64,000 bases of DNA, from positions 4,634,963 through 4,698,962 of the forward strand of contig JAQFVV010006208.1 in assembly GCA_028023455.1 (NCBI GenBank). The letters run 5' to 3'. Positions 32,221 to 44,298 of this stretch are shown here, one piece after another (positions within the stretch are counted from its first letter, which is position 1; the number at the start of each line of letters is the position of its first letter). Origin of the DNA: Epiperipatus broadwayi (Eukaryota > Onychophora > Udeonychophora > Euonychophora > Peripatidae). A program made the position numbers and the translations under genes. Below the pieces are notes generated by a model. It did no database searches. It worked only from the letters and a program-made list of their open reading frames with translations, and had not been told where the DNA came from.

Positions 32221-34199
32221 TTAATATTAAACTCTCATGAAGTTAGTCAATGAAAAAACTGAAGAAATGTGTTTGGGGAAGTATAGCTTTTAGCTATTTT
32301 ATTTTTCTTTATGGAAAAATAAAATCTGATTATAATAATGATGTAATAATTAGTTGTTTTAAAATTTAGTCTAGTGTATTAAAGAAAAAGGTGGGAAAAG
32401 CTAAACACTATGAATTTTTTTTTAAAAAAAGTTTTAAGTTAGTATAATTAATTTTTGAATAGAAGGTTATGAAGTTGATATTTCATACTAAATATCTGTT
32501 TGAGTTCAATTTTTGTTTTTTGTGTTTTGAAAAAGGGAAATTTGTATATTTTAAAAAATGGAATTAAAACATTGGTTAATCAAGAGATAAGATAATTTTG
32601 GACATAGAGCGCTTGAAATTGAGAAGGATATATCTTCAAAAAAATGTTTTTGAAAACGGTGAAGATAAAATTATGCATGATATTAACCTTAACGTAAAGG
32701 AAGCTTGCTTCATAGCGGAAGATTCCTTTACCATTAATTGCAAAGAATCAGGTTTAGATAATTAATTTACGGCAGAACATGCTTGTCTTAGTAAGGTGAT
32801 TGCAAGAAATTAGACCAGCAATCTTATACAGTAAAGCTAAATCCAACAAGCTATACTTGCAAGTGTTAGAGAATAAGCCTTTCAATATTACGAAATTACA
32901 AAATGATAAAATGTACTAATGGTTCACGCTTCCTTAACATCAGTTGTTAGTCACTACCATATACTTTTTTCACGTTTGTTCTATGATATAGCATTGCAGA
33001 ATAAAGAGACTTATGAAGTCCAGCCTTAATATGAAAAGAAAATGAATTAATGCCCATTCTCACTGAAGATATGCTTTTTCTTTGCCAAGAGATTTGTCTG
33101 ACAGCTGTTGATGAATTTCAAAATTACCTAAAGTGATAATAGCCATTCTGTGATTGGATAGTGAGGAAGGAAGAAATATATTGGTGCTAACTAGTCTGAG
33201 TTAGTGATTAAAGAAAGTACTGAGTTTACTATTGGTGACCAACCCAAAAAAAGATGTTGATTGTAAAGAAGGAAGAAGCCTACTGTTAATAACCAGCCAA
33301 AAATATTGATTTGTATACCTGAAGACAGATCAACTAGGTGATAAAATATAAACGAATTATCCTAGGATTGCATATATAAAAATTGGAAATTAAAAACTTC
33401 TGGCTATCAAAAGACATAATTGTAAGCACTTAGTTAAGTAAAAGAATTGGTAAGATGGCTTAATATATATTGTAAATGATGTAATCATAAAGTGTAAGAT
33501 TATAATTTCAATATTTTTGTATAATTATGACTAATTATTATATTGTGTTATTAATATTTTTTGAAAACGATTGTACATTTATATATATATTTGAATAAAT
33601 TGTAATATTGTACATGTATTTTCTTTTGGAAATTATTTTTATTATTTTGAAATGCTGGTAAATTGTCATCAGTTACATATTGTGGAGAATATTGACACTT
33701 TTATATGTTTGTTTCTGCTGAAATAAACTATTGTTAAGTTTTAAGAATAGTCTCTGGTCTCAATTCCTATTCTTGTTTCACATTAATTGAGTAAACGATT
33801 TAGGTTAGTTTTTTATGCAATATAGAGTTTGAATCTAGTATCCACAAGCTGCTGCTTGATGCTGAATGGAATTGTTAACCCTTAAGGAATAAGGATTCAA
33901 ATCTGGGTTTCTGGACATTCTTCACAGAAGTAATGAGGTAGTGTGTGAAGAGATCTTCATTGATTGTCTCCAAAACAAATGAAAGATATCCAGGGAACTC
34001 AGGTTTTTTAAATAGTACTATATAACATTTGTAGTGATATATATATGGTAGATTAAGTAATCATATGAATGATGATGAGCAGGAAATATTACTGATTCTA
34101 GAGAGACATTTTAGCAATAGATATATTAATTATATAGCTTTCACAGTGTTCATCAACAGTCTCTCGATTTGAATTCATTGTCAAATCCCATTAAAATAA

Positions 34200-34600
34200 A
34201 TAATTTATTTATATTAGTTAGACATAAAGCCAATTACTCATTGTTTTAATAAGTTTATAAATGAAGATGATAACAAATCAACCACCCTTAAGCTATCAAC
34301 AATCTCAACCTGCAACCAAGGCAACTTCCTTTGACAATAAAGATGGCGCCACCTTTATCTATGGTCTGATATATTTATATAGATACTAAAGATTGCACTT
34401 TGAATAAGGAGTGTGAGGTTAATAATGCAAAGAAGTTTAGACAAACCTCATTAATCAGGCAAATGTAACCTGTTCTGAAAGCAGAGTAATAAATAATCAA
34501 TTACTACTTCCAAATTCTAAAAGCAGACTAACAAATAATCATTTATAATTCCAAATTCCATATAATATATTTACTAAGACAATAAAGCCCATTACTCAAT
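34200..34600. repeat. Dispersed repeat copy with CAACAATCTCAACCTG segment
   Basis: ATCAACAATCTCAACCTG at 34297 and GGCAACTTCCTTTGACAATA at 34320 match copies near 16830 and 62395. A related 34440-34560 segment repeats AACAAATAATC(A/T)ATTA-like blocks. No coding frame. Confidence 0.55.
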
Positions 34601-34624
34601 GCTTTAATAGTACAGTATTTTATT

Positions 34625-34985
34625 TGCAATCAGAGGGATTTGAACCCAGACTTTCACGTTCACCTTCAGTTATCCACTCTATCTTATACAACATATGATG
34701 AAATACATGTGAAAAAGATAAATGATCTCCAATATATATATTTCTTGCTGAAAACATTCATCAGTATGTCCAGATCATCATTTTCAACACCTATATAGTG
34801 CTTAGTTTATATTAAGATAGCAAATGGACAAGCTTCAATCTTCTCCAACTCTTCAACCATTCAAATCATTGAAAATCTGATGATGTAACAATCAAATTCC
34901 TTGTTGATACCAATATTGTTGTCATACCCATGTTGAATTTAAGTCATTCTGATCCCTCATGTATAGGAGCTTAAAATGTCCATTT
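34625..34985 (-). repeat. Family A copy (minus) with distal end
   Basis: Starts GGGATTTGAACCC (34633-34645). Carries a hammerhead at 34719-34779, CAATCTTCTCCAACTCTTCAAC-like body and, to 34985, the distal block TTGTCATACCCATGTTGA and ATTCTGATCCCTCATGTA that matches the inter-ribozyme part of the 487-bp unit (11455-11500). So it spans most of one unit. Confidence 0.75.
34719..34779 (-). ncRNA. Family A hammerhead motif, stem I weakened
   Basis: Minus strand: GATC, ACATA (for ACCAA), CTGATGA, ATGTTTTCAGCAA, GAAA, ATATATAT, A17, TTGGAGATC. Core intact, but stem I next to the core has lost pairs and stem II is reduced. Likely weak. Confidence 0.62.
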
Positions 34986-35103
34986 AAATACTCAGAAGAG
35001 GGATGGGTAGAGTACAGGTTGAATATGTAATATTTAAATACTAGCATCATCAAAATTGGAAAAGAATAAATATCTTTATGCTCTTCTTCCATAAAATATT
35101 AAA

Positions 35104-35285
35104 TAGAAAATAATAAATTCTTTACACCAGCTATATAAATATCAAAATTTTTTCTACATTAAAAGACTTTTTCAGCACCTGATTTGGTACCCTTTTCAAA
35201 CCAAATCAGGTGCTGAAAAAGGCTTTTAATATATAAAAACATTTTGATATTTATATAGCTGTTGTAAAGAATTTATTGTTTTCTG
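35104..35285. repeat. Near-perfect palindrome, about 80-bp arms
   Basis: Centre TTTGGTACCCTTTTCAAACC; arms carry TTTTTCAGCACCTGATTTGG and its inverse. Outer arms CTATATAAATATCAAAA and TTTGATATTTATATAG. No ribozyme core or box B; family unknown. Confidence 0.78.
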
Positions 35286-35324
35286 ATTATTATTAAATAC
35301 TAGTATATTGTCTATTCTCAGCTT

Positions 35325-35620
35325 AATGTAATCAGAAGGGATTTGAACTCAGATTTTCAATCTCTCTACAGCTATCCACTCCATCGTATGCAACTGATAC
35401 ACATGATCACATACATGGGGAAAAAATAAATGTTCTCCAGTATATGTATTTCGTGCTGAATCAACACTCATCAGTTGGTCCAGATCATCATTTCCCACAT
35501 ATATGTATAATCAGTGCTCAGTTTTATATTAAGATAGCAAATCTTCAATCTTTAATGGTCAGGCTTCAATCTTCTCCATTCTCCAACTGTTCAGCCAGCC
35601 ATATCATTGTAAATCTGATA
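35325..35620 (-). repeat. Family A copy (minus)
   Basis: Starts AGAAGGGATTTGAACTC (35335), then the ribozyme (35428-35490) and the distal block TTTAATGGTCAGGCTTCAA to CCAACTGTTCAGCCAGCC. Similar extent to 34625-34985, 350 bp upstream. Confidence 0.78.
35428..35490 (-). ncRNA. Family A hammerhead motif, core intact
   Basis: Minus strand: GATC, ACCAA, CTGATGA, stem II GTGTTGATTCAGCAC (five pairs with one G-T), GAAA, self-complementary ATACATAT, A17, then CTGG. Position 1.1 is C, facing A, so stem I begins with a mismatch; the rest of the stem (TGG/CCA) pairs. Otherwise complete. Confidence 0.75.
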
Positions 35621-35999
35621 CATTTTTAAAGTCTACTTTAAGAGAATTCTTATTTTCCTTAACAAAAAATGTAGCCAATGTTACCAATTTGTAGTAAAAG
35701 AAAAAAAATATTTTCAGTTGTTCAAAAATAATAAATTATCTATTAGATAAATGATGATAAGAAAAAAAGCATATTTGTTCCAGGATGATTCGTATCTTTG
35801 AAAGAGCTTAAATTACGTCTGTGCTTTAAAATAATTTTTGGGTAAGACACTGAATTTATAGATTGAAAACATAATCTTGTACAAGGTTTGTTGTTAATCT
35901 TATTGTATTGCATTAGAATGAATATGAACAAGTGAACCTCGATACATATTATACTCCTAATGTGTATTATAAAAAGTATTATACATCTATCCACTTCTT

Positions 36000-36240
36000 T
36001 TCCTTACTTTGCATTGATTTCTATATATAAAATACCATATATTTCTTAATTAAACACTTTACAATGCAATTTAATATAAAATAGAGTTGTATAGAAATTG
36101 TTGAATTTAAAAGAGTTCTGATGATGACTCCTGCATGGTTGAAACTGTAAGCAAGAAAGAATACATTTATTTTATATTAAATTGCTTTGTAAAGTGTTCA
36201 ATTAAGGAGTATATGATATTTTATATATTATACATCTACA
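36000..36240. repeat. Family D palindrome with one core
   Basis: Outer arms TTCTTAATTAAACACTTTAC and TAAAGTGTTCAATTAAGGA are inverse. Only the right arm has a core: CTGATGA (36118-36124), GACTCC..., GAAA (36141-36144), CTGTA. The left core has been deleted. Confidence 0.7.
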
Positions 36241-36484
36241 GTATAGTAAACATTATGTATCATAATCAAAACTTATAAATAATATGGTCTATTGTCTTCT
36301 ATATACAATGTGAGTGGGGTTTGACACAAACTTTATTGGATATTGTTTCTCCGCTATAATAATAATAAACTTTTAAAATTATGAACAGTTTTTCTTCTTC
36401 TACTTGTTTGTACTCTTTTATATTTTTAAAAAGTGTTCTTTTGCCCTTACAATAATATATTTTATGTATATGTAATTGTTTTAG

Positions 36485-36736
36485 GTCGCCACCGTATTAT
36501 TTGGGATAGCCAGCATCCTCAAGGCTTAGATAAAATCAGAATATTAGAAGAAAGAGAACTTTCTCAAGTGCAGACAGAAACTCAGATTATACAAGCTCCC
36601 CAGTTTTTGACTCAGTTGGTGAGCTTGGTTAATTTAACCGAAGGAGATGGAGCTCACTTTGAAGCCCGTCTGACTCCTGTTGATGATCCTGATCTTACTG
36701 TTGAATGGTTTTTTAATGGCAAGCCAATTCAAAGTG
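36485..36736 (+). CDS. sls: Kettin/titin-like exon: linker plus first half of Ig domain 5
   Basis: Acceptor TGTTTTAG at 36484, donor GTAAAT at 36737; 252 nt, the shortest A exon, phase 1-1. Linker of about 36 residues from RHRIIWDSQHPQG; the Ig begins APQFLTQL. The B-strand cysteine is alanine (HFEARL), while the next exon keeps the F-strand cysteine, so no core disulfide. Shared with Ig domain 6. Confidence 0.92.
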
Positions 36737-37139
36737 GTAAATAGAACTTCTTTTTTGCAATATGAATGTTCAATTTATTTACTGATGTACAAATATATAG
36801 TTTGCTTTATTTTTTGACTTACAATAATGAAATATCCATTAACTTAGATAGACGTTTAATTTACCAAATTAAAATTCTTTATTTTATTACCATTAAATAT
36901 ATTTAAATAATACTTTTTTCTGATAAGAATTCTATATAGATAGAGCAGTCTCCAATAATCATTAATTTCTAGAAGGAAAGTAATATGGACACTAGAAATA
37001 TTCTACATTACAAATGAGAATTTGATTAAAAATTTTGACAACTGGATTTATAAAGTGAGTGGAACCCCTCAATAAAAAGGTTATAAATGATTGGTATAAT
37101 AAAAATATTAAAGAATACTTCATTTATATAGATAACATT

Positions 37140-38160
37140 TTTGTTTAGGTTCACAGAGAATATCACAACAGTCTATTCAATATATTAAAGGGATGCCTGC
37201 TTTACAATATCGAAAAAATGGATAAGGATTTGCATAAATTTGCATTTATTATGTTTACGCATAATAATAGCTATGAATATGGAATAAACATACTCCAAAA
37301 GCGCTAAGCTAAATATTATTTGTAGAAATTTTTATTAACTTCACCTATATACGTTTAAGCGTATTATAAGTATATTAAATAAGATGTAAAATTTAAAATG
37401 AACTTGCATTATTGAGGGCTAAGAATATATAAAAGTATCTCGGATTTATGAAGGGGAAGTAATATAAATATTTATAAAATGTTTATAAAGTATTTGATTA
37501 TTGCTACGTATTGATTAACTAACGTAGCACCATAAATGATGAGGCATACAAGCACATTTAGTTATTTCTTGTTTAATAGCATTAAGCAGTAATTTGCACA
37601 TTTGAAATTGATAGAATAATTATATACATATGGCAATTAGGTCACATATAGTAGTAATTACATTACGGGTGACAAATTAGTATAACCATAGCAATAATAA
37701 CAATAGTTAGAATAATAAACAGCCATATGGTGTACAAAAATAATAATGTAGACTGGACAGCCTCTTTATTACCTACATCCTCCTTCTCCACTTTCAGTGG
37801 GGATTCTACTGGGTAATTATGATGGATTTAAAGTCCATACAGCTTTTGGGTGAATGTTGCACAGTGGGGATTTTACTGGGTAATTACGGCAGAGTTAAAG
37901 TCCATACACCTTCTGCGTGAATATTAATGCAAAAATGAAGACACTGTCTAATTAATTAGCTTGCAGGTGGTTATAGTAACCACACTGTTCTTAGAGAAAA
38001 CTTCTATTTTTCCATTATTAGTCAGTTTCTGTATACCTCCATATGGTTGCTTATAATTGCCTGCTTAATACATTTCTATTTATTTGCTTTAATCGGCTTT
38101 TTCAACACTTCCCGTTTTGATTGTATACACACAGCAATTATATAAGCCTTTATTAATCTC
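37140..38160 (+). mobile_element. PLE-associated tail, co-linear with 47690-48910
   Basis: Begins with AT sequence containing TTTGCATAAATTTGCATTTA, then the tail motif at 37269-37310 (CTATGAATAT, GGA...TCC stem, AAAA, GCGCTA) as seen after the GIY-YIG relic at 26423. Farther on, TTTAGTTATTTCTT, a duplicated GGGGATT(C/T)TACTGGGTAATTA block (two copies about 68 bp apart, 37799-37935) and GCTTTAATCGGCTTTTTCAA. The same order recurs at 47720-48880, so both are copies of one element. Confidence 0.62.
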
Positions 38161-39354
38161 TAATCATGTTTCATTGGCCTATAAATTGACTGTGGTGAGC
38201 ATCTTGGGTTTATAACAGTGTATTATATAAGTAACCAAATAGAAGTTAATACATGTGGGATACATGATAAAATATCTGTAACAGATATTAAGTTGTTTTA
38301 ATGTGGAGGATGAAAACAAGATATATATATATATATAAGTTACTCCACTATACATTGTTAATTAATCTCGTCAATGATTAATGATCATTAAAGGGAATAG
38401 TTATTGCTTCACCAAATTATAATCATTCTCTTAATTAAACCAAAGATGAAATTTACATGAGTAACATTATATATAGTATTATATGTGAATTCGGACTAAA
38501 ATATAGTTTGGGGATTGATAATTTTCGTAATATAAAACAAGAATCATGAACATCAAATTACTGTATAATAAAGTGTTAACAATCTAACTTTGTATTTGAA
38601 AGGTATTAAAAAAGTTTTGGTGAAACTTGAAATTTGACAAAATTTTTATTTTGCATACGGAAAATGGCTTACAAAGACAAATTGAAAAATATTGTTTTAT
38701 TGACGCAATAAAAAAAATTAAGCTTTGAAAGAATTGAATAATTTGTTTAATCTTTTGAAGATGGAAGCGTTTCTGAAGGTTGGCTGTAGAAAAATGAATA
38801 ATTTTTTATAAAAAAATTAGGTCATGTGACATCTGACTTGATTTATTTGTAATTTTAAAAGGAATAATATTTATAACATATCAATTTTTTTTAGACGCTA
38901 ACAATACAAAAACATATTTGTTTGTATGTTTATATAAAAATATTGGAACAATAAATAGTAACTGAAATAAAGAGCTCGAACTTCTAATATGAACTTCTGG
39001 TATTTCAACCAGGAAGTTAGTCATATTCATAGGAGAAAAAAGATTGTAAACAAAAAAAAAAAGTTTAAGATAAATTACAGGATTCCTTATGTAGGAAAAG
39101 GAGTGAAGATGAATGATACCTTAAGGAAAAAAATAAAAATATTAATCATTTTTATATAATTATTTGTCAATTTTTCTTGAAAACCATTGCTTTGGGAATA
39201 AGAAACTCTATTAAAAAAATTTCTCATATTTTATATATGTTTTAAAGTATCTTATTTTATTATCAAACAAAAAGATTTTTAATTATTTATTTTCTTCTAC
39301 TGTTTAAGCATTCAAACCTTTTTTTCCATCATTACTTTTGATTAAATATGTATA

Positions 39355-39675
39355 AAACCAGTCCTATGCAACTTCTTTATAAATCTTGATCTATTATTTG
39401 AACTATTATAAATTACAATAATACTCCAATGTTTTGACTATATTCTTTTTTAGTCTTTCTCAAGGAACAAATTAAAATATTTTCTTACAAGCAATCTTAA
39501 ATTTCGATTACTATTATTATTTCTATTATGATTGTTTGTGAGAAGATATTTAATTTGTTCCTTGAGAAAGACTATAAAAAAATATAGTCAAAATGTTGAA
39601 GTATTATTATAATTTATAATAGTTCAAACAATAAATCAAGATTTATAAAGAAGAAGTTGCATGGGACTTGTTTTA
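39355..39675. repeat. Palindrome (about 150-bp arms) with hammerhead-like centre
   Basis: ACTTCTTTATAAATCTTGAT... on the left is mirrored by ATCAAGATTTATAAAGAAGA on the right; GTCTTTCTCAAGGAACAAAT is mirrored by ATTTGTTCCTTGAGAAAGAC. The right arm has CTTGAGAAA, a GACTAT/ATAGTC stem and AAAA, TGTTG, which resembles the family D and PLE-tail layout but departs from the CTGATGA consensus. Confidence 0.75.
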
Positions 39676-40095
39676 TATATTGAAATTAATGGGTTATTTT
39701 TAAAATAGAAGACTGTGTTTTGTTTGTGATTAATTTATTTTACTAAATAGCTATTTTATAAGTGTCATATCTAACCTTGCCTTCAGAAGTTGACTAGTCC
39801 AGATTCCTTATCTGATCGGATTGAGCACTCATTGCTATTAACCAATGTGTAAACATGTGGACAACCAATGTATAAACATGGACAAAGGGTAAAAACAAGT
39901 ATGGCAATATTTAAACATGTGTATAAAATCCTACCATTGGTTAGGCTCTCTGAATGCGATGATTGAAAGAGGAAAAATCAAAGATGTGTGGTCGTAATTA
40001 ATGATTCCTACGCAATTAACAAAAAAGTCTCTCATGTTGCTTTGTCCAAAAAATAGAATATGAAAATGTATAAATTTGTATAACACTTGCTGTAT

Positions 40096-40257
40096 TAGTA
40101 TTTTTTTAGATCACTATCAATCGAGCTGCTGAGTTTGAGTGTTATGATTTAGTATTTTTTTAGATCACTATCAATCGAGCTGCTGAGTTTGAGTGTTATG
40201 ATTTAGTATTTTTTTAGATCACTATCAATCGAGCTGCTGAGTTTGAGTGTTATGAAT
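40096..40257. repeat. 54-bp minisatellite, three copies
   Basis: Three consecutive, almost identical 54-bp units, each TAGTATTTTTTTAGATCACT, then ATCAATCGAGCTGCTGAGTT, then TGAGTGTTATGATT. Units start at 40096, 40150 and 40204. The near identity means recent expansion. Confidence 0.92.
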
Positions 40258-40921
40258 TTGATCGACTAGGCTGAAAGCATGCTCAGCGAGATATTAAAAA
40301 TTTAAAAATAATATTTTCTTTGTGAGTGGGTAAAATGCTTATGATAGATTTTAAAAAAAAGACTAATATTGAAATTACTGTAACTTTGCGTGTGTGTCTG
40401 TAATAATAAGACTTACTATTACATATATTTTAATAAATGTAAATCTATTTCTGGAACAACACTTCAAGATATATTATTAGAATACATTGCAAGCCATTGT
40501 CTAAAGAATCATTTTTAAAATAAAACTGTAAATATGCCTACTTTTTTTATTATATTAAAGCCAATCTATTTTGGCAGATCCTTTTAACTCACAAAATAGC
40601 TTGTTATTAATATAACAAAAAGGTAGACATATTTACAGGTTTATTGATTCTTTAGAGTCTGTCTTGAAATTTATCCTAGTAATATATTCAGACATGTTTG
40701 TTTCATGAAATAGGTTGATGTTCCTAACTCTGCATATTTGATCAGCCATAAAATTATTTATTTGCTGATTAAAATCTTCAGTATTTTAATAAATGATATT
40801 GCTAATATACTTTTGATGTTCGATAGATAAACCGGTAATTGTTGATAAATTATGATGTTAATTTAAAGTATACTGTATTTTAATTAATCAATAAAGAAAA
40901 TGTTTTTTTTCTTGTTTGAAG

Positions 40922-41065
40922 GTCATCGCTTTAGAACCATCCATGATTTTGGATTTGTAATCCTTGACATCCTATATGTTTATGCTGAGGATTCTGGTGA
41001 ATATGTGTGCAAAGCCACAAACAGGCTTGGTCATGCTATCAGTCGAGCTACACTCACCTGCACAG
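40922..41065 (+). CDS. sls: Kettin/titin-like exon: second half of Ig domain 5
   Basis: Acceptor TTTGAAG at 40921, a weaker site than the TTTTAG of its sisters; donor GTAATT at 41066; 144 nt, phase 1-1. HRFRTIHDFGFVILDI, YAEDSGEYVCKA, ATLTCT. F-strand cysteine present, unpaired because the B-strand one is missing. Confidence 0.92.
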
Positions 41066-41143
41066 GTAATTCTCATAAGATTTTTGCCATTACTAATTTT
41101 TAAATTTTTTATTTTCTTTATAATATTACTTTATTTCTTATAG
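41066..41143 (+). other. Short intron (78 bp) between Ig modules 5 and 6
   Basis: GT at 41066, AG at 41142-41143, AT-rich with a polypyrimidine tract. The shortest intron in the window. Confidence 0.9.
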
Positions 41144-41413
41144 GAAAAGCTGGACTAATTACTGAAACTCAGTTACCGGCAGATATGCGCGCTGGCACAG
41201 AAAAAATACGTGAATTGGAAGCTTGGATGCAACGCTCCCGAACTCAAATGATCGTTGATGAAAGAAAACAAGCTCCAGTTTTTATTACACCTCTTGAAAA
41301 TTTACCTAACTTAAAAGAAGGTGATAATGCTCATTTTGAAGCAAAACTCACCCCGGTGGATGATCCTGACTTAACTGTTCACTGGTATTGTAATGGAAAA
41401 CCTATCAAAACAG
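41144..41413 (+). CDS. sls: Kettin/titin-like exon: linker plus first half of Ig domain 6
   Basis: Acceptor TTCTTATAG at 41143, donor GTAAAT at 41414; 270 nt, phase 1-1. The linker of about 42 residues starts KAGLITETQLPAD, the most diverged here. The Ig begins APVFITPL; the B-strand cysteine is alanine (HFEAKL), tryptophan kept (VHWYC). A cysteine follows it at VHWYCNGK, not at the canonical position. Confidence 0.92.
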
Positions 41414-41696
41414 GTAAATTGGTTTACAAAATATTTGTAAACATTTTGAAAATTTAAAATCATTTTTTATTAACTTTTATTAGAAAAAAAAAATTAAAGT
41501 AATTATTTATATTATTAAAGTCAGGAGTTTTTTTAGATTAGCTTATGACAAATATTTGGGTCAAAAAATACCACATTATCACCATTTCATATGCTTACAC
41601 AGGCTGTTAATAACAATATGTGATGTGATGCACTGTGACTTCTCCTTAAATGGAGTCAGGAATCTCTCAGCAACTATGCCCAGAGAAACCTGTTAG

Positions 41697-41955
41697 CCAT
41701 AGCAAACTCTCCATACAGAAGTGCCTCCAAGTGCAAGCCTTTGTAATCAATGGATGCAGGAAGATTTATGCATAAAATCCCTATCTAGTATCTGCTCATC
41801 CAATATCCCCAACCTACAAGCTACAAACTAGAAACTATTCTGGGGATCTTGGATGAGTAGGCACTAAATAGTGATTTTATGCGCAAACCTTCCCACATCC
41901 ATTGATTATAAAGGCTTGCACTTGGTGGCACTACTGTATGGAGAGTTTGCTATGG
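41697..41955. repeat. Family B inverted dimer
   Basis: CAAACTCTCCATACAGAAGT on the left and ACTGTATGGAGAGTTTG on the right; GTGCAAGCCT and AGGCTTGCAC; ATCCCTATCTAGTA and its mirror. At the centre lies CTACAAGCTACAAACTAGAA and CTATTCTGGGGAT, a remnant of the ribozyme 3' half without the CTGATGA box. Confidence 0.82.
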
Positions 41956-42329
41956 TTATTGTCAAAAAATACTGAATAGTACTTCAAACAAAAAATTTCT
42001 TGTTCCTATTAATGATCACTAATTATTATTATAAAGATTAATGAATCTTATGATTTGCCATAGTTCTTTGGCTTTGCTAATTATAGGCAAATTTGATATT
42101 TTGTATTTCACTAAGAGCTAACTAGCATAAGTATTTTATAATATGTTACAAGTTACTACTTTCATATGGAATCACTGTTATAGCCTATTACATTTAAACA
42201 ATAATAGTAATTGAATGATTTAATGTTCAAGAGTTCATAAGGACTATTTCTCTAGAGTTTGCCATTCTACCGTTGTATGATAATAGGTCTTAAATCTTCT
42301 TTTTTCTTTCCTTATGTATTAATTTCTAT

Positions 42330-42550
42330 ATTTACATATCATACCATTTCCAATCTTCTTATACCCTTAATATTATTTTTTATACCAAATCTTCCCTCCC
42401 TATTGTTTCATACAGTTGTATGATTATATATTTGGATACTGTAGCTCTGATGATGACTGCAGGACAGTCGAAACTGTAAGAGTAAAGTTTTGGTATATAA
42501 AAAAGTATTGTTAAGTTTATAGGAAGGTTAGAAATGGTATGATAGTTTTT
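42330..42550. repeat. Family D palindrome with one good core
   Basis: Arms TACCATTTCCAATCTTCTTA and AGGAAGGTTAGAAATGGTA-like mirror. Right core: CTGATGA (42447-42453), one extra T, GACTG/CAGTC stem, GAAA (42470-42473), CTGTA. The left core is lost. Confidence 0.72.
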
Positions 42551-43439
42551 AAATTTACATGAAACCACCTAAGAAAGAAAATTGTTTTGGACTATTGTTG
42601 TAATTCTTCCTAACAAATAAAAAAAATTGTAAATATTTTTTCCTAAACTAGATTAAATTAATATTTAATGGATATCATTGCATCATAAAATACCTTTTTC
42701 CATTATAAAATACTTTTTTCCCAATCTTTATTAAAGTTACAAATTATCTATTTAGTTTTGTAAGATAACACTGAGGAAATTAATAGAGCTTTTTCAATTT
42801 TTTTCATAGTCTTAAATTATGTACTTCAACTACATAGGATCTTCATCAAATAACTTTAATAACGATTTCTTATTCAATTAAAATTTTAAAAAAATTAATC
42901 TGAAATTGGGATTTCAGGTAATATTTTTCTTCAAACAGTAAATTTTTTTTCTTTGTTTTTTTCCTTATTTAAACCTTAAAGATTAATTGAAAAAGAATTG
43001 GCAGAAACTTTAAAAAATCTTCAGCATTTTTATCATTCATCTAATTATGATTCTTAATATGGATGACATCATCTACACTATCAATAATATCACACATTTG
43101 CTGAAGTATGGAGAATAAAAATATCCTCTTGAATACAAAAAGGTAATATTGTTAATTACATCTTAATACTTTTATTGAATTTGGTTAATGCTTATTTTTG
43201 ACTTCATGGTTGCTTTCTAAATTTTTTTAATAAATTTTATGCAGAAATTAATAATAATAAATATCCACTTGTAAATAATTATGATCAATTCTAACTCCAA
43301 GGGAAGGGCGAGGAGAGAAAAAGAAATGAAAACTGCTCTAGACATGAGTTTTGTGAAAGGAGTATGATTAATTCTAACTCCAAAGGGCAAAAAAGAAAGA
43401 AAAGAGAGAGGAAAATGAAAATTACTAACTATACAAACT

Positions 43440-43960
43440 AATTTATGAACCACAAAACATTCATATACAGAACATGTTATATAATAATTAATCTAAATAA
43501 AATTGAAACAAACAAATTATATTTACAATTATTTAATCTCTTATTGAGACTTTTTCAAGATATAAAATTGTATACATCACATGACCTATTAATTACATTT
43601 ATTCCACCTATTGGACAATATTTTACCTTCAACAATATAATTAACATTATACATATAAACATATAAATAAATGACATAAAAAAAAAAAAAGAAAAATGCA
43701 TAAAAAATAATAATAATATTAAAACTAAATACATATACATATATTTTATATACCTATATACATAAATATTCTACTCCCCCTTCCCTTTTGTAAACCCCAT
43801 TCACAATTCTACGATGATTTTTTTACCATAATTTTTAAATCTTCCAAATATTTAATAATGCCCATTTCCCACCAAATTTTGCTGGACCTTTAATTACATT
43901 TGCACATCTATCCAAATTTTTCTAAATGTGTGTTGGTCCATTTTTTATTTTCTTCAGAAT
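43440..43960. repeat. Dispersed repeat arm shared with 53200 and 55200
   Basis: AATCTAAATAAAATTGAAAC, TCTCTTATTGAGAC, CACATGACCTATTAATTACA and, farther on, TATTCTACTCCCCCTTCCC and CTTTAATTACATTTGCACAT recur in the same order at 53215 and 55200-56050. No convincing protein. Confidence 0.7.
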
Positions 43961-44200
43961 TATTAATGCTCATTATATAACATTTGTAGTACAAGCTGAT
44001 TAAATTAAGTCATGTGGTGTACGACTTGATTTCCTTACAATTATACTTTTTAAAGCTGTAAGTTTTTAAAGTATCTTACTGAAATAGTGTTTTATTTAAT
44101 ATGTATGCATAATATTTTTCCAGTTTGAACATATCTTTAACAGAGTCCTATGACTAAATGATAAATAACATTTCATCAATGTTGGAGATAATAAGAATCC

Positions 44201-44298
44201 CAAACTCTCCATACAGTAGCGCCACCAAGTGCAAGCCTTCATAATCAGTGGATGCAGGAAAGCTTGCACTTGGTGGCTCTACTGTATGGAGAGTTTGG
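44201..44298. repeat. Family B mini-palindrome
   Basis: CAAACTCTCCATACAGTAG and CTACTGTATGGAGAGTTTG as the ends, GCGCCACCAAGTGCAAGC and its mirror inside. Only the terminal ~45 bp of the family remain, folded back on themselves. Confidence 0.88.

Larger units (their letters stand above)
29553..36484 (+). other. Intron (6.9 kb) with RTE fragment in an inverted repeat and several palindromes
   Basis: Contains the inverted repeat around an RTE tail (30185-31402), a family D inverted pair (31690-32220), an unresolved AT-rich stretch (32560-33800), the dispersed repeat at 34200-34600, family A copies (34625-34985 and 35325-35620), a palindrome (35104-35285) and a family D remnant (36000-36240). 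29600-30180 is low-complexity AT sequence. Confidence 0.78.
36737..40921 (+). other. Intron (4.2 kb) with PLE tail, palindrome and minisatellite
   Basis: Contains a PLE-like tail region (37140-38160), a large palindrome (39355-39675) and a 54-bp x 3 minisatellite (40096-40257). From 38160-39350, 39680-40090 and 40260-40921 no gene or named repeat is recognisable. Confidence 0.78.

Noticed and set aside
32560-33800. Possible old LTR element end (AATAAACTATTG, TAGTCTCTGGTCTCAATTCC)
   Set aside because: No second LTR, primer-binding site or coding relic could be found.
40096-40257. Possible CRISPR-like array
   Set aside because: The units are contiguous tandem copies without spacers, in a eukaryotic intron.
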